Below are positions 10,700 through 22,286 of a stretch of 64,000 nt of DNA, in pieces. Both the position numbers and the translations under genes were made by a program. The DNA is from Pleurodeles waltl (taxonomy: Eukaryota > Chordata > Amphibia > Caudata > Salamandridae), in contig NC_090451.1 of the NCBI RefSeq assembly GCF_031143425.1, positions 350,494,339 through 350,558,338 on the forward strand, given 5' to 3'. The notes under the pieces were generated by a model. That model made no database searches, had not been told where the DNA came from, and saw only the letters and a program-made list of their open reading frames with translations. Each line of letters starts with the position of its first letter. Position 1 is the stretch's first letter.

Positions 10700-11272
10700 T
10701 CAGTGCCGAATTTGCTCAGAGCCGCTGTCTCGGGCCCGAGATTGCTGTGTGGAGGTATCTCGACCGGAGTCGGATGACTTCGACACCAGCGTGCCCTTTT
10801 TCGGTGCCGATGATCGGTCACCTATTTTTCGGGTTAAGCCATGGCCTGTTGGCAGTGGCGTCCCCTGGGCTTTTGTTGTTTTCTCGTGAGTTTTATGTTT
10901 CGACGTCTTACTCACGGTTTTCGGCGTTTCTTCGGGATCGAGCTCGTCCGAGTCCGATTCCTGGATGGAGAAGGTTTCTTCTACCTCCTCGAAACGCCCT
11001 TGTCCTGTCGGCGCCGACGCCATCTGCAGTCTTCTTGCTCTTCGGTCTCTTAAGGTCTTCCTGGACCGAAACGCTCGACAGGCTTCACAGGTATCCTCCT
11101 TGTGCTCTGGGGACAGACACAAGTTACAGACCAGGTGCTGATCTGTATACGGATACTTGTTATGACATTTTGGGCAGAAGCGGAATGGGGTCCGTTCCAT
11201 CAGCCTTGAAGAGACACATGGCCGGGCCGACCAGGCCCCGACGGGGAGTCGAAAAAATTCCCAAAGGGCCAC
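10700..11272 (-). pseudogene. DIRS gag-like N-terminal ORF with Cys-rich motif
   Basis: A 190-codon ORF in a different frame from the rest of gag; the frame changes near 10690. Residues 33-64 or so hold a Cys cluster, CPKCHNKYPYTD then CNLCLSPEHKEDTCEAC, a likely zinc-binding motif, followed by a basic segment and a Ser/Thr/Lys-rich tail. Because the frame is lost at its end, gag is split in two in this copy. It sits next to the right terminal repeat, as expected for the first gene of a DIRS element. Confidence 0.8.
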
Positions 11273-11418
11273 CGGAGCTCTTCAAAAGTCGGTGTCGATC
11301 TGTTGTAACTAACCCGATACCGAACGCAAACAATACCGACGATTTTTCCGAGATTCTAACTAACTTTCCGACCCGAAACACGGAGCGAAAAGGAACACGT
11401 CCGAACCCGATGGCGTAA

Positions 11419-11592
11419 AAAAAACAATCTAAGATGGAGTGCCCATGCGCAATGGAGCCGAAATGGGAGGAGTCCCTCGATCTCGTGACTCGAAAAGACT
11501 TCTTTGAAGAAAAACAACTTGTAACACTCCGAACCCAACACCAGATGGCGGGATGTGCACAGCATGTGTATCTGCAGCTACACATGCCATCG

Positions 11593-11595
<3 letters not shown>
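11419..11595 (-). repeat. DIRS right inverted terminal repeat
   Basis: Inverse of 5748-5926 with a few substitutions and a small deletion. Its outer end (reversed) begins gttcgatggc, so the element end is a GTT, as is common for DIRS. It is followed directly by (AT)n. Confidence 0.9.

Positions 11596-11645
<50 letters not shown>
11596..11645. repeat. (AT)25 microsatellite at the DIRS right border
   Basis: Fifty bases of pure AT dinucleotide. A shorter AT run (about 5706-5716) sits on the left border, so the element appears to have inserted in an AT microsatellite that already lay inside the LTR, or the tract grew after insertion. Confidence 0.95.
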
Positions 11646-11647
<2 letters not shown>

Positions 11648-14196
11648 TGCAAAGAGTCCCGTGGCTCCCTTAACAGTGGACGGGGCTTGCTCTAGCAATC
11701 CGAAGGTGCTCTTTTATGGAGTAGAGTGGTCAAGCAGCCTTATACTTATCAGAGAGGAGTTTTAGACATCTGCAAGCACACACAGTCAATAAATGAGACA
11801 CATGACTCAATCAGGAGAGCCACACCAATTTACAAAAATAACAAGTATCTTTATATATTTTTAGGCACCAGAATCAATACGATCAGGTAAGTATGTTTTG
11901 CAAGAAATATACTTTCTGGTTTTAAAAGTCGACAGTGCATTTTTAAAAAGTGCCAATGTTATCCTATGGAGAGAAAAACAAGTACTGCATTCATGTATAG
12001 AAGAGCAACTTACAGGACCAATCTCCTGGACTTTATGTAAGTATTGGGCAAGGGTCATGACCACATCAACAGGTCACACCAGGGTGCACTCTGGTGACCA
12101 GGTGCCCAGTGTTAGTAAATGGGGATCAGTCTGGTTGAAAAGAGGCTGCAAGTTAGGACTGGGGTTCCAGTCAGGGTGAGCCAACAAGTGGGCTCGATTC
12201 TTGCGATGCTCAGGGACGTGGAGACCCCAGTGGTCCTCTTCTCTTTGGTCCAGGGTGTCCGGATGCAGAGGGTTCTTGGACCATTGGGTGTCCGTCACTG
12301 GTGGCAGTGGAGAGGGCCAACAAAAGCAGACTGCAGGCGTGGACTGGGGGACCAGTCCAGGTAAACCAACAGATGGGCTCAAGTTTCACAAGCCTGGGGG
12401 ACGCAGAGACACCAGTGGTCCTCTTCTCCTCAGTCCAAGGCGTCTGGGTGCAGTGGACCGTCTGGTTGCTGTCACCAGAAGCGTTCAGGGTAGGGCCTGC
12501 ACAAAGAGGCTGCAGACATCGGTGTGGAGATCGCAGTGGGGAAACCCACAATGGACTTTGTCTCTGGAAAGGCTGGGGACCACGCTAGCACCACTGGCCC
12601 ACCTCGACTCAGATGGGGGGGGTGGGCTTGGGTGCAGTGGTGCTGTCCGGTGGCGATTTTAGCGCTTTGGAGTCCTGTAGGGTCTCTTGGGGTGCCTGCA
12701 AGATCCTGGGAAGCAGCTCTGCTACCCAGTTCCTGGGTCTTTATTGAACGCAAGCAGTCCTCCTAGGCTCTTGGATGCGCAGCAGCTTGCATGACAAGTC
12801 CACTTTGGTGCAAATCGGTGGGAACAGCAGACAGGCCTGCAAAGTTGGGGCCAAGTCAGATGCTTCTTCCTCAGTCTTTGCTTTTGCAGCTCTTGGGTGT
12901 CCTTCTTCGTAGGTCAGCAGAAATCTGCTTTCCTGGTGCCAGGGGTTCCCCTAAATACTGAAAATATAGGTACGTTTTGGGTAGTGTAGGGTAGTAGCCA
13001 ATGGTTTACTTACCACTGGGGTCATTACACCCCATATATGAACACTTCCTGTGGGAGGTGGGCACAACCCTGTCCCAGAGTTCCTAAATTAGCCAACACC
13101 AAGATGTCAGATTTCTAAATATCGTGCCCACATCCAGCAACGCACCTTAGGGGTCGACTGACCTGAGGGGTGGACACATCTCTATGAATATTAAAATTCC
13201 CGCCTGTCTAGGTGCTAAATGGGCCCTGGGGTGGCGGGAGTGTGTGTGGGGGGGGGGGGGCATGGGGGTGGGGACTAGTTGGCATCTCTCCTTTGAGTGA
13301 AGCCATCTGCATATCAAGGGCGGTGGGCTTCTTTGAGGCCATCTGTTTGGAATGCAGATTCACAGGCCATCTTTTTGGGTGGGGTGTGTAAACACCTCTA
13401 CCAGAGCAGGCTTTGTTTCTGACTGCCCAAGAGCAAAGGCTCTCACCCTTGGGGGTCAGAATCGTGTCTGTGGTGGCAGGCTGGCTAAGACTAGTCAGTC
13501 CACACACTGGTAGTTGGAAAGTTTTCAGGGGGCACCTCTAAGGTGCCATCTGGGTGCATGTATTAATAAATCCATCAATGGCATCAGTGAGGGTTTATTA
13601 ATACAGGATGTTTGACACCAGGCATCCCTTTTTTCAGTGAAGCCATCATGTAGTTGGGGAACTGGTATTAACCACTGTCCAGCACATGCACTTAAAATGG
13701 CTTCTCTGTCCACTCACAATGTCTAAGAATCGACAAAGACATAGCAGGTGCATATCTGCTCTTGCAGATATGTCCTCACATGTCATAGAATGCACCCTGC
13801 CTTAGGGCAGTAAGGCCTGCTGTAGGGGTGACTTACATATATTGCATGCAGTGTTAGGGGACATGGCACACAGGCTGTGTGCCATGTCATGTTTTCATTT
13901 CAGCTGCACCAAGACACACACCCTGCAATGGTAGTCTACATGTGCTAGGTGAGGGGTACCTGAGGTGGCACAATACAGTGGACCCTCATGGTACCAATGC
14001 CCTCAGTACTAGGGGTACCATTTACTAGGGACTCATGGGGTGCCAAAGGTAGGGTCAATTGGGGAACAATTGCCCAGTGTTAGGGAAAGAGATCTGGCAC
14101 TGGGGACCTCATAAGCAGTGCACTTTCAGTCAAAATTGCATCAGGTACCAGATAAAAAGTGGGACTGACCACATCAGAAAGGGACATTTTTGTACA
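11646..14196 (+). mobile_element. LTR (family A) right piece, diverged copy
   Basis: Continues the LTR begun at 5661. It is collinear with the solo LTR at 31041-33701: 'gtgcaaagagtccc' corresponds to 'gtgcacagagtccc' there. Later landmarks are 'gtaaggcctgct' at 13810 and 33290, and 'aggggtaccattta' at 13998 and 33508. It ends tttttgtaca, matching tttcctaca of the solo copy. Clearly older than the 31-kb copy. Open frames of 80-150 codons at 12119-12766 are not protein-like. Confidence 0.78.
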
Positions 14197-14640
14197 CCAG
14201 AGGATAATAAAAAGAGGGAGGGCAAGGACGACGAGATAGCAGATAGTAACAAGTGCCATCAAGGGTGAACGTAAGATTCAGCAAGGAAGGACAAATGACA
14301 GAGGTTGGGCAAAGGGTTTACACTTTGGTTGAGGTCGTCAGGCGTATTGTGATCCAGGCGGCCAATCAGCAACCACCTGCATCTACTAAGGGACAGCATG
14401 TGTGGTGAGGGCAAAAGGTGCCTCAAGTGCCAAAGAGAGCCACTTGGAGGTGAGGTGCATGGAAAAAACATCTGCTGGTAACTCACCAAACCCCTATCCA
14501 AATGAAGAGATTCCAGAAGGCAGGATGTGCTCACCACATATACTTAACCACCAATCTCTTGAATGCCATATATACTCATGGAGAAATGAACAAAAGTACC
14601 AGGTAAACCTTTTAAAATGTGGGAGGAGCCTCTTGATGTA
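14197..14640. other. Intronic stretch between LTR and DIRS remnant
   Basis: No motif recognised. It includes 'gtgatccaggcggccaatca' near 14348 and a purine-rich block at 14200-14290. May be flanking host DNA or a decayed DIRS end. Confidence 0.4.
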
Positions 14641-16990
14641 GAGAAGTACAAGTTACCTTCAGCAATGCCTTGTCTGGGAGAGATTCTATCTCTCATTCAT
14701 AATCCACAAGTATGGCCTGATGTTCCAGCCAGGTACATAGACATAGGGCCTCTTGACACAGAGTCCACGACCCCACTTCGCCCTGCTTGCTGCAATACCA
14801 TATGGCGGTGGTGTTGTCCGTGATCACCTGAACCAGCTTTCCCTTGATGGAAGGAAGAAAGGCTTTCATTGCCAGGCAAATGGCTCTCAGTTGCAATAAG
14901 CTGATGAGAAGCTGTGACTCCGCCACAGACCAGACTCCTCTGATCTCCACCTCTCCCAGATGGCCGCCACAACCTAGAAGTGTTGCATCTGTCACTATCA
15001 TGAGCTTTGGATGGGAAGGCGAGAGGCGTCTGCCATTGACCAAATCATGGTCCATGAGCCACCACTGCAGATCTTTTGCTGTTCCATCTAATATCTAGGC
15101 CAGTTCTGAGAGATTTCCCTAATTATCTGCCCCCTAGGACTTCAGATCCCACAGCATGTCCCGCATATGTCAATGGGCATGCTTTTCCAGCAGGATAGAG
15201 GAGACCGTGAGACCCAGCAGGCTCAGAGTCAGTCTTACCGTAATCCAGGATAGAGACTGAAGCTTTGGAATCATAGTCAGAATATCATGGACTCTGCTCC
15301 AGAGGATAAGCCTAAAACCTTAATGTATCTAGAACAACTTCAATGGAAGGTAGCGTCTGAGAGGGAGTCAGCAGTGACTCAGGCATGTTGATAGTGAACC
15401 CCAGGAAATGCAGAAGGTCCGCTGAAGACTGGAGATTGGAGACGACTGTCTAGGGCAAGCCTGTCTTCAGCAGCCAGTCCCTAAGTTTGGGGAAGACTGA
15501 CACACCTGACCTCCGAAGATGAGCTGCTAACACCACCATCACTTTTGAGAACACCAGGAAAGCAGCGGTAAGACCAAAGGGGAGCAGAGCGAACTGGTAA
15601 ACCACAGGTAAAGCCTATGGGCAGGCACATCGGGGATGTGGAAGAAGGCAACCTACAAGTCCAGGTCTACCATCCAGTCTCCAAGTTCGAGGGCAGGCAG
15701 AACCTGAGCCAAAGTGAGGATCTTGATTTTTTAATTTTCAGGAAATAGTCGAGGGGGTGTAGCTATAGGATAGGATGGAGGCCTCCATCCTTTTTGGCAC
15801 AAGAAAATAGCAGCAATAGCAACCATGACCTATGCCTGAAACCAGGACCTTCTCAATGGCTCCTTAGGTCAGAAGAGCCAGTACTTTGTCACAATAGCGC
15901 AAGGTGGTTCTCCCTCTGCCGATCAGTGGACTGTGGCAAGGGCAGCAGGGACTGTTGGAATGGGAGGGCATAGGCACACTGGACGATCTGAAGCACTCAC
16001 TTGTCTGACATCCCTGGATAGCCAGTTGTTGTCAGCCAGGCGTAATGTTGAAGTGGTACCATGGAAGCAATGGCTCTGCCCACTGAGTTAGTCGTATCCA
16101 ATCCACATCTGGCTGTGAACTTTGCTCTATCCCGCCCACCAGCAATAGCTAGGGAGGGTATGGCCCGGGCCTCATTCGGGACCGTGGGCAGCCCTTGCGC
16201 AACCATATCCCACACACTGCGTTAATAATAGCCCAATAACCATGCAGTGTTCATAGCCCGCAGGTGGAAAAGAACATTCTTTTGCCGAAGGTGACCATCT
16301 TGAATTTCCTTTCCTATTTCCTATCCGGTGGTGTGGTAGGGAACGCACCAGGATTTATCCTGGACATTGAGGCCTGGACTACCAGGCTCTCTGGGGTGGG
16401 GTGCTGGGAGAGGAAGGCTGGCTCTCCAAGAAGGACAACTGTGAGAGCTTAATTAAAGGGGAGTAAGGGTTCTGATGAGGATACCCCGAGCTGAAGCACC
16501 ACTGTCAAAACACTGATCTTGACTGCGACCATGGGCGGCTGCAGGTCCAGGCACTCAGCCTCCCTCTGGACCACCAATGCATAAAAAGCCCCTTCCTCTA
16601 TAGCCACTGTGGGAGGAGACAAAAGGCCAGTGTCTGGTGAGGTGTCCAGGCCACTGGTATCAGCCAAATCCTCATACCAGATGTCACTGGCCATGGTTTC
16701 TGCGTGGGGGTAGGAGTTACCATGTGGATACTCAATTACCCTCCGTTTGTGTTCCTCAGAGGGCACACCAGGAAAATAGGGCTCTATCTCGAATTCAGCC
16801 CATGGGGCCTGGTCGACATCAGTCTGCTCTGTAATGGAGTCATGAATCACGATGGGGGCAACGCCGCTGGGAACGGCACTACTGGAACAGTCCCTGCAGG
16901 AGGTTATGAAGGTGTGGCTTGGGCCGATCCAGATATGCCAATCGATCGTGAGGGCCCAACTGGTGCCAATGATGAACTTCCCTGTGGAGT
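14640..16990 (-). pseudogene. DIRS-type remnant B (gag, RT, RNase H), decayed
   Basis: Minus-strand pieces in DIRS order. A gag-like segment at about 16850-15997 includes GRAIASMVPLQHYAWLTTTGYPG, comparable to the AARTVNTAV..RRHAWLRTSGF block of the complete element. An RT segment at about 15760-15540 includes LALVLPALELGD-like and MVDLDLQVAFFHIPDVP readings. An RNase H piece at 15055-14693 has MIVTDATLLGCGGHLGE and VITDNTTAIWYCSKQG. Stops and frame changes are frequent. It differs substantially from the element at 5717, so it is another DIRS lineage. No recombinase part or terminal repeats were found. Confidence 0.75.
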
Positions 16991-17088
16991 TCCAGTCAAA
17001 GACCCTTCCAAACCCATGGGGCCTGCTAGCACGGGTGTCTTTATAAAAATGATTAATGAGTGTTTATGTATTTTGAATAATAAGTTTA

Positions 17089-18835
17089 TGTAGAAAATGA
17101 AATAACGTAGAAAAATAATGCATGCATTTGAAAATGTGATTAGGAAGAATGGCCACCAATGTTAACGAAATGTACTAATCAATGATTAATATTTATGAAA
17201 TATTGAATATATGTTAGACTAATGCAGTAATATGTCACATTAAGGGTTATGAATTTAGCTTTAGCTTTGTTAATTGTAGGCCTTAACTTAGCAAGTGTCT
17301 TGGCCTATTTTGCCAGGCCCTATGTAAAGCTGTATTTCTTAGCATTTAGTAAAAATGCTGACCAAGTGAGTTAAACTGTGAATCTCTATTGTATTGTTTA
17401 AATGTGTTCATAAAGGAAGCTTTTTGTGTGAACTGACTGCTAAAAGATGATGTTCCTGCATAATGTGTGTGAGACTGACTTTCCCAGAACAAGAACAATG
17501 AAGATACTGACTAGAGTAGAAGCTGCAACAATATTGTTATCTGACAAGCCGGATGATGAGGACATCGCAAGATGAACCAATCAACAATATGAGAACAGAG
17601 AAATATTAGAATCCATAGATTTGGGATAGTAGTTTTATTGGACAGAGTGCGAACATACGATTAACTGACCAATAGGGAATTAGGTGATAGTTTAGGTAAT
17701 TTTAATATAACGACACTGCAGAGAGAGTAGACAGTCACTCTTTCTTAGAGAAGACTGCCTACTGCCCATATATTCCTGACTGAAAGGTTATTACTTTCTT
17801 ATGCGTCTTGATAAGAGACGTGCTTAATTTTAATGCTTAATGACCTTGCCCTTTTTGTTGGGGATTGCCTATACTAGCAATGAAATTAATAGTGATTAGC
17901 TGCATCTTTAATTGGCAATTAGTTAATACATAGTTTTCAAGCTGAAAGCTCCTTTAGTTTTTCTTTTTTTCTCTTTTTGTATTTCCATGTTGTTTTATAT
18001 TTGCTTTTTTCGTTTCTCTTCGTTCCTTTTGACACCTTATTGTGTAATAATGCTGTGCAAGTTTATATAAGAAAGCAAATGGATCGCAAAATTATTAACA
18101 GCCAATGTACTGTTGTGTGAATGTTACGATTAATAAACAGATTTAAAAAAAAAAATGACCTTGCCCTTTTATAATTTCTGATGCTGAAGCCTGATGCTTT
18201 GCTGATCCACCCTGAGGATAGGTATATTCTGAACTGCGATTATCATGCATATTTGCTTTTTATTTCTAGGTACCAACTGCGCTGTTTTGGTAGAACCATA
18301 GTTCGATGTTTTTCCAAATTTGTGTTACTAAATTGTTTTGCATGAAGCCCAACATGCTGATGCTAATCTGACGTTAGTTAAGGATTCTCACCTATGATAA
18401 CAGGGACTGATGCCTAATGAATTTCTCTGCTAAACTTCATGTACTTCATTTCATTGACGCAGCTGACTTTGTTATTGATTTGCACCATAACTTTAGAATG
18501 TGTTGTAGTTCAAGCTTTGATTAGATTGTGTTTCTTCCGCCACTTTGGACACCCACTGTTGTTTCTGTATGTGTTCCATCTGATTTTTAGGTTAATCTAC
18601 ATGACCTCAGCATTGTTAATCCAGGGAAATAAACATTCTAAACTTTTATTAAAGGTGTGGTTATTCATGACTGAAAGGTCATGGTGCGTGACAATTACTG
18701 ACTCCACTGATTATTGATTACTAATGATTGTTGATTATTGTGTATTGATTATGTCCTGGAGTGATGGTAAGAACATCTTAATTGTGAGTCAAAAGGTTCA
18801 TCTGCCTATTCGCGTCCCCTTGTAAGTTTACTTAT
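17089..18835 (+). mobile_element. Putative ERV-type LTR, with nested retroposon
   Basis: Starts TGTAGAAAATG after 'gttta'. Contains a plausible polyadenylation signal in 'gggaaataaacattct' near 18624. A second 'taagttta' occurs at 18833-18840, matching the bases before the start, but the right end then lacks the expected CA, so the boundary is uncertain. No internal retroviral genes were found next to it, which would make it a solo LTR. The interval 17856-18153 is a later insertion. Confidence 0.45.
17856..18153 (+). mobile_element. Poly(A) retroposon with 17-bp target-site duplication
   Basis: About 300 bp ending in 'ttaataaacagattt' plus an A10-12 tail, so AATAAA lies about 10-15 nt before the tail. 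It is flanked by identical 17-mers, aatgaccttgccctttt, at 17839-17855 and 18154-18170. The insertion site reads TT|AA, fitting L1-type endonuclease cleavage. No tRNA-like A/B boxes were recognised at the 5' end, so it looks like a 5'-truncated 3' UTR retrocopy more than a SINE. Confidence 0.8.
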
Positions 18836-18889
18836 TAAGGTCAGGCGCTCTAACAGGCCCGAAGGACCAGAGGGTTCAATCTCTCAAGA

Positions 18890-19790
18890 AATAAGGCTCA
18901 TGACCTCATGAAATTCTCCTGGGTGGGTAGGGGTTACTCTGGTTATGGGAAACTCGGTAAAGTGTGGAGCAGACTCTGTGCCAGACACCTACTCCACAGG
19001 GACAGACTAGGAGCAGGGCCTGGATCTGTGGCAACATTCCCTCATGGCGTCCAAAGAATGGGAGTGCCAAAGCAAAGTCGAAGAGTATTTTGACTTCTTG
19101 TGCTTACCTTAAGAACTGCATTCCGTGCAGGAAGAAGAGTTATGATCCCATTCTAAGCACAGCAGACCCACCAAGTGGGGGTCCGTCACAGACATCTGTC
19201 AGTGACCAGCACCATAATGCTTGAGCCCAGTCGGTTTCTTCTCAGACATCTTCGACAAAACCAGATAGAAAAAAAGAACACTCAACTTTGACAAAACATT
19301 TAAAAAAAAAAAAACGGACAAAAAATAATTGTGGGGAACTCATCCTGATCCACGCTGGTGGCAAGGAAAATGGGAACTAAAGTCAGCATGCTCGGGTGTG
19401 GCCTATATAGGCACACCTCAAGTCACTTCTGGTGCTGGCACCATGCGGAGCTAAAACAATGTCACTTACCAGCACACATGGGGAGTGCTCATAATTTTCC
19501 TGATCCAGTCTGATGACTGGGTAATATTCTATGGTAAGGAAGCTGCATCTAGAAATCTCCATCAAATAAAAAGAAACAGAGTACACCTAATGGTCATTTC
19601 CACAGCATCAGATGACGTGGAGTTGACCCATGAAAATGATTCTGCTTTTCCTGAATCATGGAAAATTATCTCACTAACTTTGAAAGAGAAGATTAAGAAA
19701 CCTGATTAGAGCAATGGCGCATGTCACTTTAAGAAAAACAAGTCTTTTCTCGTCTAATAGAACTTTATGTACACATACTAAAGAAAATAA
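18890..19790. other. Unassigned intronic stretch, possibly retroelement-derived
   Basis: Contains an A12 run near 19300 and a plus-strand reading with CAYLKNCIPCRKKSYDPI near 19100, loosely like a retroelement gag Cys motif. No convincing domain. Confidence 0.3.
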
Positions 19791-20990
19791 CTATCAGAAA
19801 TTGTCCCTATCGTATACCTGACACTCTAAGACAAGATGATGAAAAGGAAGTACAAAAGATCTTAAGAAAAGGCAAAATTGAGATCGTTTGTATACCATGA
19901 AATTGTCCTCTAACCCTAGTACGTACATCAAAAATGTTTATATGTTTTTATATTGATTTAGAAAAGTGAATTCCACAACCAGGTTTGATCCATATACAGG
20001 CCTCAGTATCGATAAGATATTGAACAACTAGAGCAAGATCAATATCTTACCACTATTGTTATCAAGAACAGCTACTGGCAAATCGCACTAGCCCCCATCA
20101 AATCAGGAGAAACAACTTTTCTACCCCTTCTGGGGTTTACCTATGTACAGTTCTTCCTTCCTGATGGAGCTCTAGTCACTTCTCAAAGACAGAATAACAC
20201 CATTCTAAAACCTCATTAAATGTGTCAGCATACTTGGTTTATATATTTATTTATAGTCCAGAGTGGCCTTCTAGCCTTCAACATCTCTGAAATGTGCGAC
20301 CTTACATGAATCAGGATTTCCTACTAATCATGAAAAGAGTGGCAAACAAAGAGTGATATCTGGTGTACATTTTAAGGAAAGGATTGATTAAACACCAGGT
20401 TGATAAGGTTCAAGCTATTAGAGACAGACGTGTTCTAAACAGCAAGAAAAACCTGAGGCTTTCCTTAGATTTCCTAGATTATTATCGCTGATTTGTTCCA
20501 TGTTTTGCCACAGAGCAGCCACAATTAGAGATCTTAAAGAGGTGCATTTCTAATAGCTTAACTGATCGTTCCTCTTAGGCTTTACACTCCTTTGGTACCT
20601 TTAGGATCAGTCCTATATGAAGATCCCATCCTATGTTGCCCCCAATTTTTCCCTACATTTTATTTCACAATTAAGTGCTACAGATATTGCATTGGTGGCT
20701 GTCCTATTCCAGAGGGATCTGAAAGTGGTGGAACATCATTGAATGCACTTTAGTAGGAAATTACAACCGTTGGTTGGCTCAAATTAAATATACGGATTCC
20801 GCATTAACTAACAAGGTGGCAGATTAAGAACTGTTGACATTCCAGATGTGTTCACCCCAAAGGCCTTATGTTTGAGTACAGAACCTCATACAACACCTGC
20901 ATGACAATGCATACTAGATATTCATCTTGGTTTCATTCCATTTCAGGCAACAAACTGGGTGAAGGAGATGTAAAGAACCTTGAAAGCTCT
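19790..20990 (+). pseudogene. Ty3/gypsy polymerase remnant (RT to RNase H)
   Basis: Plus-strand readings over several frames follow the order of a gypsy pol gene: IRNCPYRIPDTLRQ, then KILRKGKIEIV and NCPLTLVR (start of RT), FYIDLEK, YWQIALAP-like text, FSTPSGVYLCTVLP, then YSPEWPSSLQHL. A downstream piece resembles the RT-RNase H hinge (KPEAFLRFPRLLS, IRDLKEVHF) and then RNase H. There are many stops and frameshifts and no intact ORF. Protease and integrase parts were not seen. Confidence 0.7.
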
Positions 20991-22107
20991 CATACTTGAC
21001 TCAAAGAAGTACAAGATATTTTGCCTTGACTTTCTTTACACACAAAGCAATATAGCTCATTCTATATTTCATAATGGAAATGTCTCCAGAATGAATGCAT
21101 GTATGAGGCACTATCATGCTTCTGGGGCAAATAGGAATCCGAATTACATGTGAAAAGCTAGTCGATCTTCCTAGGCTAAAAGGCCACAGTACAGAAAAAT
21201 GTGTTGTCAACATTTTTGCTGGATTTAGACTAATGCAGCACCTCAGAAAAGATGCAATGGTAGGCCCTTGTTTCCTAGACACCTCTGAGCAAACCCCAGT
21301 AAAGTTTGGTCCTAAATGAAATTTGGGCCAAGCCCCAGAAGATTTAGACCTTAACAGTTCTTCAGAACATCAGATAACTCAAAGCAGGTTCTTGGAAGGT
21401 GATACATCAGCATAGCCAGGTGTTAGTAACCACTTTCTCTGTCCTCTGCTAGACCTATAATATACCATGGTCTGAGAGGACCCAGTGAAACCATTTCCAA
21501 ATCTGAAGAGATTTCTCTCCCTCTGTGCAACAAACTCTTCTGGTGTCCAAGGTACCACAAATCCAAAAATGTATGGCTATAAAAGGCAAATGGTAGTGAA
21601 GGAACCCAATGTACTTAGGCAACGGAACATACAAGCATAGCACTTGTGGATCAGTTTTGAAGAATGAAGGGGAAATGTAGAAAGGGACATCACAAAATAA
21701 TTAAATCCTAATCCTAATTAGAAGCTAGCAGTTCCCAAATGAATTTGGTGGTTTAACTGACATAATTATAAAGTACTGCTGTCGTCCTTCTGGTCTTCCC
21801 TTCCCTTCTGTCTTGGGAAGATACTTCTTACAAGCATCTGCTATCACGAAGTGGTGACTTTCCTTCAGCATCTGCAATCACAGTAGACTGCAATCTGCTG
21901 GCCACAATCTTGGATGCAGTATTAAAAACTCACTGGAGACACAATAACCTGTGGGTAAAATGGTTTACAGCTAATGAGTATTTTTAATTTATCTTTAAAA
22001 CACACCAATATTTTGCATAGGATGTAATCATGACACGTAATTTTGATCCTCAAATATTTTAGGAGTTCACTACTAACAAACCACTTTTAACTGTAATAAA
22101 CTGGTAC
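20990..22107. other. Intronic stretch, no feature recognised
   Basis: Lies between the gypsy remnant and the GPATCH1 exon at 22108. Short open frames at 21001-21319 on both strands have no recognised motif and are treated as chance. Confidence 0.45.
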
Positions 22108-22286
22108 CTCTATGTCTCTCGGAACCTCCACTTTATCTGCGTCATCTTCATACTTGGCACGGGTGAATCTGCCGGACAAAGTTGAACTGGAGGATTTGTA
22201 TAGCACTGCTGCACGCATAAACTCATCCTGTTCCCTCCTTCTCTCCCATTCTGTCATACTCAGATCAGAACAGCTCTCCAGGGCAT
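22108..22286 (-). CDS. GPATCH1: GPATCH1 exon, MTEWERRREQDEF motif
   Basis: Encodes ALESCSDLSMTEWERRREQ then DEFMRAAVLY, STLSGRFTRAKYEDDAD and KVEVPRD. Human GPATCH1 reads DPSMTEWERGRERDEFARAA and SSRFTHA at the same positions. The acceptor is ccacattag and the donor GTACCA. It starts with two bases of the Asp codon and ends in phase 0. The intron on its 3' side is the 17.3-kb intron that holds the complete DIRS element. Confidence 0.94.

Larger units (their letters stand above)
5717..11595 (-). mobile_element. DIRS-type tyrosine-recombinase retrotransposon, structurally complete
   Basis: A 5.9-kb element read on the minus strand: gag, then RT-RNase H, then tyrosine recombinase. It is bounded by inverted terminal repeats and holds an internal complementary region that matches both outer ends, the hallmark of the DIRS order. 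DIRS elements replicate through a circular intermediate and insert with a tyrosine recombinase, so they leave no target duplication; none is seen here. Both flanks are (AT)n, and the surrounding DNA is one LTR copy split in two. Coding frames are broken in gag and between RT and RNase H, so this copy is probably not autonomous. It runs in the same sense as GPATCH1. Confidence 0.93.

Noticed and set aside
10690..11418. 242-codon plus-strand ORF
   Set aside because: Antisense to the DIRS gag N-terminus with its zinc-type Cys motif; the minus strand has the recognisable domain, so this is a shadow.
11429..11698. ORFs on both strands with long Ile-Tyr alternation
   Set aside because: Translation of the (AT)25 microsatellite; low complexity.
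12074..12766. Overlapping ORFs of 80-153 codons on both strands
   Set aside because: They lie in a GC-rich LTR copy; open frames occur on both strands at once and carry no motif.
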